From the NCBI GenBank assembly GCA_963210315.1, contig OY723309.1:62001-126000 (forward strand): DNA of 64,000 nucleotides. Direction: 5' to 3'. How positions within the stretch are numbered: position 1 is the first letter of the stretch; every line of letters starts with the position of its first letter. This stretch comes from Rhynchopus euleeides (taxonomy: Eukaryota > Euglenozoa > Diplonemea > Diplonemida > Diplonemidae). The notes beneath the pieces were generated by a model, which was given only the letters and a program-made list of their open reading frames with translations, did not search any database and was not told the DNA's origin. The position numbers were made by a program, and so were the translations under genes. This document shows positions 31,180 to 40,094 of this stretch, piece after piece.

Positions 31180-32931
31180 TCATCTGCGGGCCCCCCTGCC
31201 AGCGCCCATGATGGTCGGCTCATGCCGGCCCGCACGGCGCTCCCTTCCGCTGCCCCTGCCTGCACCATCACCTCCTCGACGATCACGACAGTCCCCGCTG
31301 CCCCTGCCGCCATCACGTCGGTCACGCTCCTGTCGTTGCACACGCCGCTTCCTCTTCAGGGCCGCCTTCTGGCGCTTGTTGGCGTGCGAGTCGACCCGCT
31401 TGCAGGCCAGGTACTCGGCGTTTCCCTCCTGCGAGCCCTGCCGACCCCCTGTGGTGTAGTAGGTCGCGTCGACCGCCCGCCTGTCTGCGATCCACTGCTT
31501 GAACACACAGTGTGCCGTCGCCGCCGCCCCCGCATGCGGCCCATTCCTGCCGAACAGCCCTTCCCAGCCGTCCGCCGAGTCCGGGATACACGCCGCGTCC
31601 GCCGCACCACTCGCCGCCGCCATCGCCGCGCAGGGGAATACCCTCACGCCCTCCACCATCGCGGTGCCGTCCTCACTGCTTCCTGCCCACTGCTCCTTCC
31701 TCGCCCTCTCCGCAGGGATCCGCACCCACGACACACGGGTGGCTGTCTGTTGTTGGTTGCCTCCCATTGACCCGTCGGACTGCTCGGCCACGTTGTCCGA
31801 CATCTCCTCCTGCACCTCGTCGTCATCGACGTCGACGTCCTCCTGCGACAGATCCTCCTGCACCTCGTCGTCATCGAAGGCGAAGTCCCCCTGCGGTAGA
31901 GCCTCCTGCACCGCCGCTGTCGTTGTCGCCGCTGAGGCTGGTGCCTGCTGGAGGATGGCTGAAGGTGTTGTAGTGGAACCTTCCCCCAGGGGCGTCGTCT
32001 CTGCCGCCGTTGTCGCTGTCGTAGTTGTTGCCGGTGCCGCCGTTGCTGCCTCGGCCGATGCTCGCGCTGCTCTGGGTGCCTCCTCTGCTGCCCCGCTGGT
32101 CTGCGCCTCTGTCGTCTGCTGGGGGATGGCTGAAGGTTTGTTGTTGGAACCTTCCCCCAGAGACGTCACGTCCCCACCAGTCTGCCTCGGCCCCCGGCTC
32201 CCTGTCGGAGGGGGGACCGGGGGTGCCCCACTGCACCCCCTGTACGCGGTGGGGCACCTTTCACGGCACGTGAGGCACACTGCCACCCCACACTCGCCGC
32301 ACCCCCAGCACCCGCGAGGGCCCACCGGCGTGGTGCACGCGCCGCAGCTCGTCTGCCATCCCACCTGGAGGCGCATCCGCTTCGCCTGCTCGCACCCTCG
32401 CACGCGCTTGTCCTGCCCCACAGGACACGTGTCCACCTCCCGCGCCCACTGCTGTAGCGGCTCGGGCAGGACCACCGGCACGAAGTGGCCCACCGCTGTG
32501 CCGTCTGCTTGCCCTGACTCATCCACAAAAGCCACTGCCGCCATTGCTACCGCCCTCTCCGCCGCGCGCCACACCCTGACGCCACAGCCTTGCCTCCGGA
32601 AGGAGAGGATGGTGATTCGGAGGGCCCGTGCGAGCCCCCCGAGGACCAGCTCGTCAGCCCACGACTGCAGACCTGGCCCTGCCCCTCTTCTGCTCATCTG
32701 CTGTGCCCACACCTCCGGCTCCCCTCCCTCAACCATTGTGCGGAGCCCTGCGTGCTGCATCACCGCCTTCACTGCCCGCGTCCTCGCTTCGGCCGCTGTC
32801 ACCTTGAGCCCAGTGGGTAGCTGGGCGACGACCGCGTCGAACAGGCAGTCGCCCACTGTGTACGCCGCCTTCCATCGCACCTGCCCCTGGAGGGACCTCA
32901 CCAGCTCCTCGACCCCCAGGCACTGCGACAC
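31180..32931 (-). CDS. Family B polyprotein, C-terminal 584 codons
   Basis: Real B coding sequence runs from the truncation at 32931 to the stop at 31180. It contains OTU domain 3 (GDCLFD with Cys codon at 32847, then WADELVL and GHFVPV), zinc ribbon (CGAC...CWGC...CLTC), two LGEGS linker repeats, an acidic patch (FDDDE), the W-x2-LF domain and an Arg/Gly-rich basic tail. The frame stays open leftward of the truncation, through antisense C sequence up to 34479, but that part is not B. It differs from the 51-53 kb copy at only a few residues (for example E/A and T/P changes in the linker). Confidence 0.85.
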   Translation of the reverse strand: MSQCLGVEELVRSLQGQVRWKAAYTVGDCLFDAVVAQLPTGLKVTAAEARTRAVKAVMQHAGLRTMVEGGEPEVWAQQMSRRGAGPGLQSWADELVLGGLARALRITILSFRRQGCGVRVWRAAERAVAMAAVAFVDESGQADGTAVGHFVPVVLPEPLQQWAREVDTCPVGQDKRVRGCEQAKRMRLQVGWQTSCGACTTPVGPRGCWGCGECGVAVCLTCRERCPTAYRGCSGAPPVPPPTGSRGPRQTGGDVTSLGEGSNNKPSAIPQQTTEAQTSGAAEEAPRAARASAEAATAAPATTTTATTAAETTPLGEGSTTTPSAILQQAPASAATTTAAVQEALPQGDFAFDDDEVQEDLSQEDVDVDDDEVQEEMSDNVAEQSDGSMGGNQQQTATRVSWVRIPAERARKEQWAGSSEDGTAMVEGVRVFPCAAMAAASGAADAACIPDSADGWEGLFGRNGPHAGAAATAHCVFKQWIADRRAVDATYYTTGGRQGSQEGNAEYLACKRVDSHANKRQKAALKRKRRVQRQERDRRDGGRGSGDCRDRRGGDGAGRGSGRERRAGRHEPTIMGAGRGARR

Positions 32932-33367
32932 AGGTTCGAGCCGGACCAGGTCGGCCAGGGTGCTGCATTCGAAGACACCGACCCGGCAGGGCCACTCCGC
33001 AGACAGGCCGTCGCCCGGGTACGATCCTCCCCCGAACTGTCGGGGCTCCTGGCAGACCCAGCGGCGTGGGCCAGCCGCATGTCCGCTTTCGAGAGGGAAG
33101 ACGAAGCGACGTGGGCCGACGACGTGCTCATTCGCGGGGCGGCGTGCGTGCTGCGGAGGCACATCATCGTCTTCCGCGACTACCGCGCGCCGACAGTGTG
33201 CGACCCCGGGTGCAAGCCGATCGCCACCGCGGTCGCCCTCGGGGGAGTAGGCGACCGCTTCCAGGCGCTCACCCTGCCGGCGGACGTGCAGGAGTTGGTG
33301 GGCGGGAGCACGACTGGGCCCCGGCCTACCGTACGCGCGGGCCCGCGGCTGCGAACTGAGCGGGCGG
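32932..33367 (+). pseudogene. Element C polyprotein, degenerate OTU-like segment
   Basis: This continues the C frame after the B insert. It encodes a fold like that of OTU domains (about 25 residues with ATWADDVLIRGAA then HIIVFRDYR), but the catalytic Cys motif and the final His are not seen. It corresponds to the degenerate middle OTU-like domain of A and B. It is ended by the 204-bp insert. Confidence 0.65.
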
Positions 33368-33571
33368 AACATCCGGACCGAGAATCTTTGCAGCTGTTGT
33401 TTGTCTGGGCTAGTTGGTACAGAATACAAGGTACAAGAGACAAGCAAGACAAGAAACGAAAAGAAGAAAGCGAAAGAAACACACATGAAAAGATCACACA
33501 CATCAAACGACACGCCAAAAATGGCACAGCCTCTGGACATCCACTTAGCCAGCGAGGACCACACTGGTGAC
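33368..33571 (+). mobile_element. 204-bp AT-richer insert in element C
   Basis: Flanked by AGCGGGCGG at 33359-33367 and 33572-33580. The insert is much less GC-rich than its surroundings and has an A-rich middle (AAGAAACGAAAAGAAGAAAG). Its length keeps the C frame, but it brings a TGA at 33568-33570. No terminal inverted repeat, terminal A run or pol III box is evident. It could be a short non-autonomous transposon. Euglenozoan non-conventional introns are also bounded by short direct repeats, so an intron is possible. Confidence 0.6.
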
Positions 33572-35124
33572 AGCGGGCGGAGGGGGAGCAGGACGTGACG
33601 GAGTTCTGCCAGTTCTGCGAAGCGGACTTCTCCACGCAGGACACCCACGGCAGGTGTGTACACTGCCTCAGAGCCAGCTGCCCTGACTGTGTCGAGCACG
33701 TCACGGACCCCTGCCAGTGCGGGCGCACGGAGCCGACGACGGTGGTGCAGGAGGAGGTGATGGATGACGACGAGGACAGCACCGACAGCGAGGACGCCGG
33801 TCCCCCGCCGCCGCCCCCGGGGCCGGCCCCCGAGCCGGCGGACGATGTCCTGACCCGGTGGCTGACCGCGAGGGAGCACGCGCTTCCGGGAGTCACCACC
33901 GCGAAGCAGCAGAGCGTGCTGGAGATGCCGGACGTGCAGGACTTCCGGTTCACCCCCGGGAACTGCTTCTTCGACGCCCTCACGTTCCTCCTCGGCGAGG
34001 CCGGCGCGACTGCAGACGGCCTGCGGCAGTACGTCGTGAAGGCGGTCGGCGACCACGCTGACCTGAGGAGCAGGGCGGAGCCCTCCTACGAGGAGTGGGC
34101 GCGGCAGATGCGCGAGTCCGGCAGCATGAACGTTGCGTCGTGGGCCGACGAGCTGACGCTGCAGGGGGCCGCGCGGGCGACGGGCTCCCCGATCGTCGTG
34201 CTCGCTGATGACACTGCACCGCGGATATACCGCCCCCTGAGGAAGCCGTACGGGCCTGTCGCGGGTGTCAAGTTCAAGGCATCGCACTACAGCCCACTCC
34301 ACATCTCGGAGCAGGTGCGGTCCTTCGTGCTCCGCCTCGCACCGGCCGTACCCCTCGTCTCCACCGGCTGCCGAGGCGCAGAGGCTGGCCTCCACATGGT
34401 CCGAGTAGACGGGGGGACAGCCGAACTGTCGGTGCTGTGTGTCAGATGTGAGCAGCCGTTTGACACCCGAACGCCCCACTGGGAATGCATAGGCTGCAAT
34501 CGCCTAGCGTGCACGGGCTGTGTGTCGGACGGAGAGACATGTACCCGTCCGCCGGACCGAGGAGGCGACGGGGCTGCGACGGACGGTAACGCACACACGA
34601 CCTCGGGCGGCTCTCCCTCTGCTTCTACAGCACCAGCCCCCTCGTCGAACGCGACCGCTCAGCCCTCCACCTCCTCCACCTCCTCCACCGACTCCACCTC
34701 CGACGCGCAGCAGGGCGGCTCCACCAGCGAGAACGCACCAGCCCCCTCAGCGTCGCAGCACACAGGCAAGCGGAAGGCCGACCGTGACGTGTCAGCCTCT
34801 CCCCCGGACAGGAAGCGCAGCGCGACGGCTGCCGACAAAGGCACCCCAGCTGACGACGCCGACGTCCCCAAGACGGTGGCTGAATGGGACGCCCTGTTCA
34901 CCCCAGAGCCTGGCTCCCCGGAGGAGGAGTTCAAGTCCGCGAGGCGAGCCCTGCATGCGTGGCGTTGCAAGGTCCGCCTCCAAGACAGAGAGGAGCAGAG
35001 GCTGTACAATAACCTCAACTCGAGGATGTACACCGCAGCGGGCATGCGTCGCGCGACAGCGGGGACAGCGTCCCAGGGATCACGCCGCGCCGCGCCGCGC
35101 GCGACAGGCGCCGCCACCCAGTGA
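33572..35124 (+). CDS. Element C polyprotein, OTU domain 3 and C-terminal part
   Basis: Continues the C frame to a stop at 35124. Counting from 33595: zinc-binding region at 4-40 (CQFC...CVHC...CPDC...CQC), acidic then Pro-rich linker, OTU domain with Cys124 (PGNCFFDAL), WADELTL near 183 and His231 (SHYSPL), a second zinc region at about 282-316, Ser/Thr-rich linker, the W-x2-LF domain (TVAEWDALF) and a basic end. No ATG opens this piece: the codon at 33595 is GTG, so it is not a gene of its own. The catalytic residues of an OTU cysteine protease appear intact. Confidence 0.85.
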
Positions 35125-36008
35125 GGGCCAGAGTGGTCGAACCTGCAAGGAGCAGGTCCCCGCTCGACTACGTAGAGTATAGAGTAGAGTTTTGAGTGGA
35201 GGTAGATCCCCCCCCCTAGACCAGATGCCTTTGTGCAGTAGAGCACACACAGGTGCTGTGAATACCCCCTTCTCCGTCCCCCCCCCCTCCCCCCCCAACT
35301 CCCCCTCGCGGCAGGCACGGTCGGCCCGACGAGTCAGTTCAGTGTTGTCCCTCAACGAGACCCCCTGTCCCCGGCCCTGTGAGCACCACAGCACCAGGGA
35401 ATAGGCATCCCAACTCACAGGACCCACCGCCGTCACTGCATGCCCCTCTGCCCCGCGTTTCGTTACCTTCTCTGCCAGGTCACGGGTCCCCCCTCCAGGT
35501 GCCCTCCCGCCTCATCCCTTTTTACCCCCGTCGTTGCCCGTTTTGGCGCCCCCGATAGGCGGACCCAGGGAGCCTCGTCAAAGTGCCATCCCTACAGGAG
35601 ATCGCCCTGGTTTTGGCCCCCATGAGCACCATGGCACCAGTAATCCAGGAAATTTGGCTCCCTGGATCCACCGTCACTGCTATTCTTGTCCTTCTGCATT
35701 ACCTTTCACGCTTATTTGCCTTCGGACTGGGTCATGGGATGGAAGAGGGCGGTCGGGGTCTGGGGAAGTGAGGATGTGTGTCAAGACCTTGTCTCGTTGT
35801 GCCTGGGAGGTTTGGTGGTGGATGGGATGAGACACAGGCCATTGTGCCCAGAGAGCGCATGAGAGAGAGGGATTTGAGGCCCCCCGCCCCCAGGTTCCCT
35901 GCCCACCTGGACGGACCCAAGTGCCTCACACCGGTTCTCTCCCCACCCGGTGGTCCACCTGACGGGCAGTCGGTGCAGCGGCTTCTGTCGGACTCCAAAA
36001 AAAAAAAA
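35125..36008 (+). other. 3' UTR of element C
   Basis: Runs from the stop to A12 (35997-36008). It has C-rich runs near 35,210 and 35,280. The last 340 bp recur at 39,725-40,063 and their end also in E (37,554-37,650) and in the insert at 36,114. Near the end CACCGG and CCGGTG form a 6-bp stem around 14 nt. In this copy 28 extra bases separate GACGGGCA from the A run; in the others the A run follows almost at once. Confidence 0.7.
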
Positions 36009-36246
36009 GTGGGCAGGTTGGTGTGGCGGTGCGACAGGGAGCGGAGGCGGCGACGGCTGTGACGGCCAACTACGCGGCCAGGCGGCGGGGGCAAGACGCG
36101 TGCATCCTGAAAGTTTTTTTTTTTTTTTTTTTTTAGCCCCTAAGTTAGGTAATTTTTTAGCCCCCCGCCCCCAGGTTCCCTGCCCACCTGGACGGACCCA
36201 AGTGCCTCACACCGGTTCTCTCCCCACCCGGTGGTCCACCTGACGG

Positions 36247-36282
<36 letters not shown>

Positions 36283-37052
36283 TGAAAGTCGATTTCACCA
36301 ACGCGTTTAATGCGGTGGATCGCTCAGCCTTCCTGAGAGAGGTGGAGCAGAAGTTTCCGGGGATGCTGCCGTGGGTCGCATGGTGCTACGCGAGCCCGTC
36401 GAAGCTGCAGTTCGGGAAGGAATGTGTGACGTCGTCGTGTGGTGTGCAGCAGGGTGACCCCCTCGGCCCACTGCTCTTCTCCCTCGCGATCGCCCCCGTG
36501 GCTGAGGAGGTGAAGCAGATCAAGGGGATACACGGGGCGGTGTGGTACCTCGATGACGGGGTGATCATGGGGAGCGGATACGCGGTCGGCCAGGCGTACC
36601 GGCTCATCGTCGAGCGGTGCAAGCACTTGGGTCTGCAGGTCCGTGAGGACAAGTGCGAGCTGGTGGACCTGAGCGGCAGGGGGACGGGGCATTCCGTGCA
36701 GGAGTGGGCTGGATGGGGACTGAAGGTGGTCGAGAAGCCAAAGAACTCGCCCATCCCGGGCATCAGGTGGATGCGGGACGGCAACTTCGAGCTGCTCGGA
36801 GCCCCGATAGGGGATGCGGCGTGGTGCGAGCAGTTCATGTCGGAGCGGGTGGATCAGTTTGTGACCTCCCTGGACGCCCTCGACAAGCTGACTGACTCGC
36901 AGACCGCATTTGCCCTGCTGCGTGAGTGCCTGGGGTTCGCGCGCATGGTGTTCTTTATGCGTGCGATTGGTTTCAAAGGGGTGACGGGCTACCTCAAGAG
37001 GTACGACGCGCGCGTGCAGCGGAGCCTCGCGAAGCTTCTGGGCTACGACGAC
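36009..37052 (+). pseudogene. Family B RT fragment, plus strand
   Basis: B coding sequence from GTGGGCAGGTTGG (coding SGQVGVAV) through VDFTNAFN, GVQQGDPLGP and YLDDG to LLGYDD. It is interrupted at 36114-36279 by a small insert. The frame before the insert and after it agree with B, but there is no start, and the sequence folds back at 37053. Not functional. Confidence 0.8.
36114..36279 (+). mobile_element. 166-bp insert with 5' poly-T and 3' poly-A
   Basis: Duplicated target TCCTGAAAG at 36105-36113 and 36280-36288. The insert begins with T21, then a 24-base AT-rich piece, then about 85 bp identical to the 3' end of element C, and ends with about 31 A. A tail-only insertion of family C is the simplest reading. 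The poly-T head is unusual and may come from copying a poly-A by template switching. Confidence 0.75.
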
Positions 37053-37281
37053 ATGCGTCTTGCCCCCGCCGCCTGGCCGCGTAGTTGGCCGTCACAGCCG
37101 TCGCCGCCTCCGCTCCCTGTGGCACCGCCACACCAACCTGCCCACTGCGGAGGAGAACAGCCTTCGCTTCGTCCCGGTGGCGCGCTGCGAGGAGCTTGGC
37201 CACGAGCCGTCTCAACGACTCGCCACACGCGATCGGCCGTACCTCCTTCTCCGACTTCCTCAGCGCTGTCAGGTTTGCCCC
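37053..37281 (-). pseudogene. Family B RT fragment, inverted piece
   Basis: Matches the minus-strand B sequence at 56,343-56,571. It ends at the same base (GGTTTGCCCC) as that copy's 5' truncation. With 36009-36113 it makes an inverted repeat around the displaced RT segment. Confidence 0.7.
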
Positions 37282-37513
37282 TGGACTTTTCGAACGGTCG
37301 CCATTTGGGGAGAGACTGTAGAAGAGGTCTGGCCCTTGTTGTTCGAACTTGCCAAGTACACGGCCCTCTAGCCTCTAGCCTCTGCCACACGTGGCCAACA
37401 GCAACTGTGTCGTTGGCTTCCGCCCTGCATGTCATCTCGACAAGCAGCAGACACCCCAAGAGCAGAGGTGGAGAGTAGCAGTCCCCCGGTTCGCCCCCGG
37501 GTACCAAAAAAAA
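37282..37513 (+). mobile_element. Family A 3'-end fragment
   Basis: The last 230 bp or so of the family A 3' UTR, including the T-arm-like hairpin and A8 (37506-37513). Its CCTGGAC variant matches the 50-kb A copy rather than the 27-kb copy. To its right CCACACCAACCTGCCCAC repeats B sequence already present near 37,120. That repeat may be a long target duplication of about 150 bp. Confidence 0.65.
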
Positions 37514-37553
37514 CCACACCAACCTGCCCACTTTTTTTTTTTTTTTTTTTTTT

Positions 37554-38588
37554 ACACTTGCCCGTCAGGTGGACCACCGGGTGGGGAGAGAACCGGTGTG
37601 AGGCACTTGGGTCCGTCCAGGTGGGCAGGGAACCTGGGGGCGGGGGGCCTCAAATCCCTCTCTCTCTCATGCACGCGTGCTGGGCTCAACGGCCTGTACT
37701 CTCCCATCCGCCACCCAACCACCCATGCACAACTTGACGAGGCCTTGAGACACACCTCTCCCTTCCGAGACCCAGACCACCCACTTCCATCCCTGGCGCT
37801 GTCTGTTGGCAAGTGAGCAAAGGTAACACGAAACACAAGGGCAAGACTTGGAGCGAGCGTCGCGAGTCAATCAGAGAGGCACTCCCTCCTCGCAGGGTGG
37901 TGTCGGCCTTGTGTGCTCTCGAAAACCCGCTGTCGCCGTCCGTCAACCTGTGTGGCTGCCTGTAGAGGCGTTAAGGGGCGTGGGGACTAGGGGACCGAAG
38001 AGGGGTCAGAGACAGGTCGGACCTGCTCGGAGAAACACAAGAAAGGGGTGGAGGGAGTTAAAGCGCGTGTCTCCGGCGGGTCTCGGAGGGCAGGTGCTCT
38101 CGCCGACCCGTCGAACCGCGTGTGGGGACCGTTGGGAGGGGTTTAGACATGCACAATGATCTATACTGTACAAATGACCTGGATTCTCGGTGCCGTAACG
38201 TGCCTGAGTGGCTGTTTTGTTGGGTTAAGTGGCGGTCGAGGCAATCCGGACAGTTGTTGCGGAATCTAGTGTAAGGGGTAATGGAATGGTGGAATGCACA
38301 AACGTCAAGGGAGGGGCGGGGGTGTTGAGGAAAGGGGGGGGAGGGGGATAGGTAGAGTGAGGGACGGATGGAAAGGGGGGGGGGGGGTGGGAGTGACTGA
38401 TAAGATCAAGGGGGAGGGGAGGGGGTGTTGTTGTTGTTCTCGGGGTCGCGACCACCTAACTGAGGGGGTCACACTCCTGGTGTCTTGTCTGCACACATTT
38501 CTGCTGGGAGGGGGGGGGGGGGGGGGGGGTATAGTGGCCGGAGTCAGGAGCCGGCCCTCCTGGGGATGATGACCTGCCCTCACGGGCT
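37554..38588 (-). other. 3' UTR of element E
   Basis: About 1 kb of non-coding sequence with G runs on the plus strand (near 38,330, 38,380 and 38,515). It ends in the C/E-type tail (GGTGGTCCACCTGACGGGCA) before the A run. No frame with coding character was seen in it. Confidence 0.55.
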
Positions 38589-39722
38589 TCATCTCCTCGT
38601 CTTCCCCTTCGCGCCCTTCCGCGCCCCGTCACACTCCCACATCTTCGTGACGGTGTCCCGAAGGCTTCGGGCCGCCGCCTTCGCCGTCGGCACGCTCCAC
38701 GCGTTCTGCGTCCCACGCGCAGCGTGCCACTCCCTCACCGCCACCGCAGCCACCTGCCGCGTCAGCGGGTGCGAGCCGTGCAGGGGGTGAAAGAGGCTCT
38801 TCCACCCCGCCGCCGTCGCAGGGATGCGTGCACCTCCCATCGACCCACACGGAGACACACCATCCACAGCCACCCTATCACCCTCATCCCACTCGCAACC
38901 CTTGCGGGCCTGCTCCTCCAGCAGCCTCGTCGTCACCCGCGTCGGACCCACCGTCGCTGCCACCGTCTCGACCGGCGCGCCTTCCTCCTGGGTCTCAGGG
39001 GCACCGCTGCAGGCGAGGTCATCGCTGTCGACGTAGTCGTCGTCGTCGAACGCCAGCGGCTCGTTGATGCCAGGGGGGGCTGTTGAGGTCGCGTTTGAGC
39101 CTCCACCCTGCATCGATCCGCCATCCGCTGCCGCCCGCCGCTTCTCCCCCAACACCGCGTTCCTGCTGCGGCGTGTCGTCGCCCCGGCTGTCTCTACCCG
39201 CGTCACCTTACCCGCCGCCAGCATCGCTGCGGCCACACCCTCCTTCCCCACAGCCTTGCCGCACGACCCAGGGAGGGCTGTAGAAGAGGCTTGGGAGCCG
39301 CTGCCCTGGGCGCGCGCGCGGGGTGTTGTCCTGCCTGCCGGTGTCTGCGGGGAGGCAGCCGACAGCGGCACAGGGGTCCCAGGGAGGGCTGTTGAAGAGG
39401 CGTTGGAGCCACTGCCCTGGGAGGTCTGCGCGCGCGGGGTCGACTGTCCTGCGGGTGCCGGCTGGGAGGCGGACGGAAGCGCCGACACCCCAGGGAGGGC
39501 TGTTGAAGAGGCGTTGGAGCCACTGCCCTGGGAGGTCTGAGCGCGCGGGGTCGATTGTCCTGCGGGTGCCGGTTGGGAGGCGGACGGAAGCGCCGACACC
39601 CCAGGGAGGGCTGTTGAAGAGGCGTTGGAGCCGCTGCCCTGGGAGGTCTGCACTTGGGGGGCCGACGCCCCGAGGGGCGCCTGTTGGGGGGCCGGCGGGG
39701 GCGCCGACCCCTCGCCGGGGCT
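38589..39722 (-). CDS. Element E polyprotein, C-terminal part
   Basis: Open frame from the C tail junction to a stop at 38589. The first third is a 37-residue tandem repeat (QGSGSNASSTALPG..., about four copies, the last diverged). Then come a basic stretch, an acidic patch (LAFDDDD) and the W-x2-LF domain (TAAGWKSLF), with a lysine-rich end. These last parts align with the C-termini of A, B and C polyproteins. No RT, RLE or OTU region is left. The usable start codon is missing; the first possible in-frame initiator near 39653 is GTG. Confidence 0.65.
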   Translation of the reverse strand, partial: SPGEGSAPPPAPQQAPLGASAPQVQTSQGSGSNASSTALPGVSALPSASQPAPAGQSTPRAQTSQGSGSNASSTALPGVSALPSASQPAPAGQSTPRAQTSQGSGSNASSTALPGTPVPLSAASPQTPAGRTTPRARAQGSGSQASSTALPGSCGKAVGKEGVAAAMLAAGKVTRVETAGATTRRSRNAVLGEKRRAAADGGSMQGGGSNATSTAPPGINEPLAFDDDDYVDSDDLACSGAPETQEEGAPVETVAATVGPTRVTTRLLEEQARKGCEWDEGDRVAVDGVSPCGSMGGARIPATAAGWKSLFHPLHGSHPLTRQVAAVAVREWHAARGTQNAWSVPTAKAAARSLRDTVTKMWECDGARKGAKGKTRR

Positions 39723-39724
39723 TG

Positions 39725-40063
39725 TTTTTTTTTTTTTTTTTTTTTGACTTGCCCGTCAGGTGGACCACCGGGTGGGGAGAGAACCGGTGTGAGGCACTTG
39801 GGTCCGTCCAGGTGGGCAGGGAACCTGGGGGCGGGGGGCCTCAAATCCCTCTCTCTGATGCGCTCTCTGGGCACAATGGCCTGTGTCTCATCCCATCCAC
39901 CACCAAACCTCCCAGGCACAACGAGACAAGGTCTTGACACACATCCTCACTTCCCCAGACCCCGACCGCCCTCTTCCATCCCATGACCCAGTCCGAAGGC
40001 AAATAAGCGTGAAAGGTAATGCAGAAGGACAAGAATAGCAGTGACGGTGGATCCAGGGAGCCA
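39725..40063 (-). mobile_element. Solo 3' end of family C
   Basis: A 5'-truncated family C tail of about 340 bp, nearly identical to 35,657-35,974 and ending in A21 (T21 at 39725-39745). It contains no coding sequence. Confidence 0.75.
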
Positions 40064-40094
40064 AACCTGCCCACTGCGGAGGAGAACAGCCTTC

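Larger units (their letters stand above)
30397..32931 (-). mobile_element. Element B copy, 5'-truncated, inserted antisense in element C
   Basis: A 2,535-bp insert beginning on the plus strand with T9 (30397-30405) and GGTACCCGGG, the complement of the B 3' end. It is flanked by the duplicated target AGGTTCGAGC at 30387-30396 and 32932-32941. It holds the last about 584 codons of B plus the 3' UTR. Its 5' end stops just before OTU domain 3, so neither RT nor RLE is included. Confidence 0.9.
18454..36008 (+). mobile_element. Element C, host of the nested insertions
   Basis: C-family sequence is found at 18454-18971, 27616-30396, 32932-33367 and 33572-36008, and ends in 12 A at 35997-36008. 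The gaps are element A (18972-27615), a truncated B (30397-32931) and a 204-bp insert (33368-33571), each with a duplicated target. Removing B and one copy of its 10-bp duplication shifts the frame by 2,545 bases, exactly what is needed to keep the coding frame of the RT half in the OTU half. The 204 + 9-bp insert is also a multiple of three. The 5' part of C is cut by the B insertion ending at 18453/6569, so its N-terminus is not seen. Its 3' tail recurs at 39,725-40,063 and, as a relative, in element E. Confidence 0.8.
37532..40063 (-). mobile_element. Element E, 5'-truncated, with a family C tail at its 5' side
   Basis: Flanked by AACCTGCCCAC at 37521-37531 and 40064-40074, an 11-bp duplicated target inside B sequence. 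On the minus strand it reads: a solo 3' end of family C with A21, the C-terminal part of an E polyprotein, about 1 kb of 3' UTR, then A22 (T22 at 37532-37553). The source copy of E probably already held a C tail, and the new copy was truncated within it. E shares its last 100 bp with family C. Confidence 0.7.

Noticed and set aside
32942-34479. Upstream half of a 1,099-codon minus-strand frame
   Set aside because: This part is antisense to element C and includes the 204-bp insert. Only 31180-32931 is family B coding sequence.
33595-35124. Independent 509-residue OTU protease gene
   Set aside because: It opens with GTG, and its frame joins that of element C once the 204-bp insert is removed. 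Domain order matches the C-terminal part of A and B.
36231-37478. 415-codon frame as a separate RT gene
   Set aside because: It starts inside the 166-bp insert with a Lys run from its poly-A, and ends in inverted B and A tail sequence. It is a fragment.
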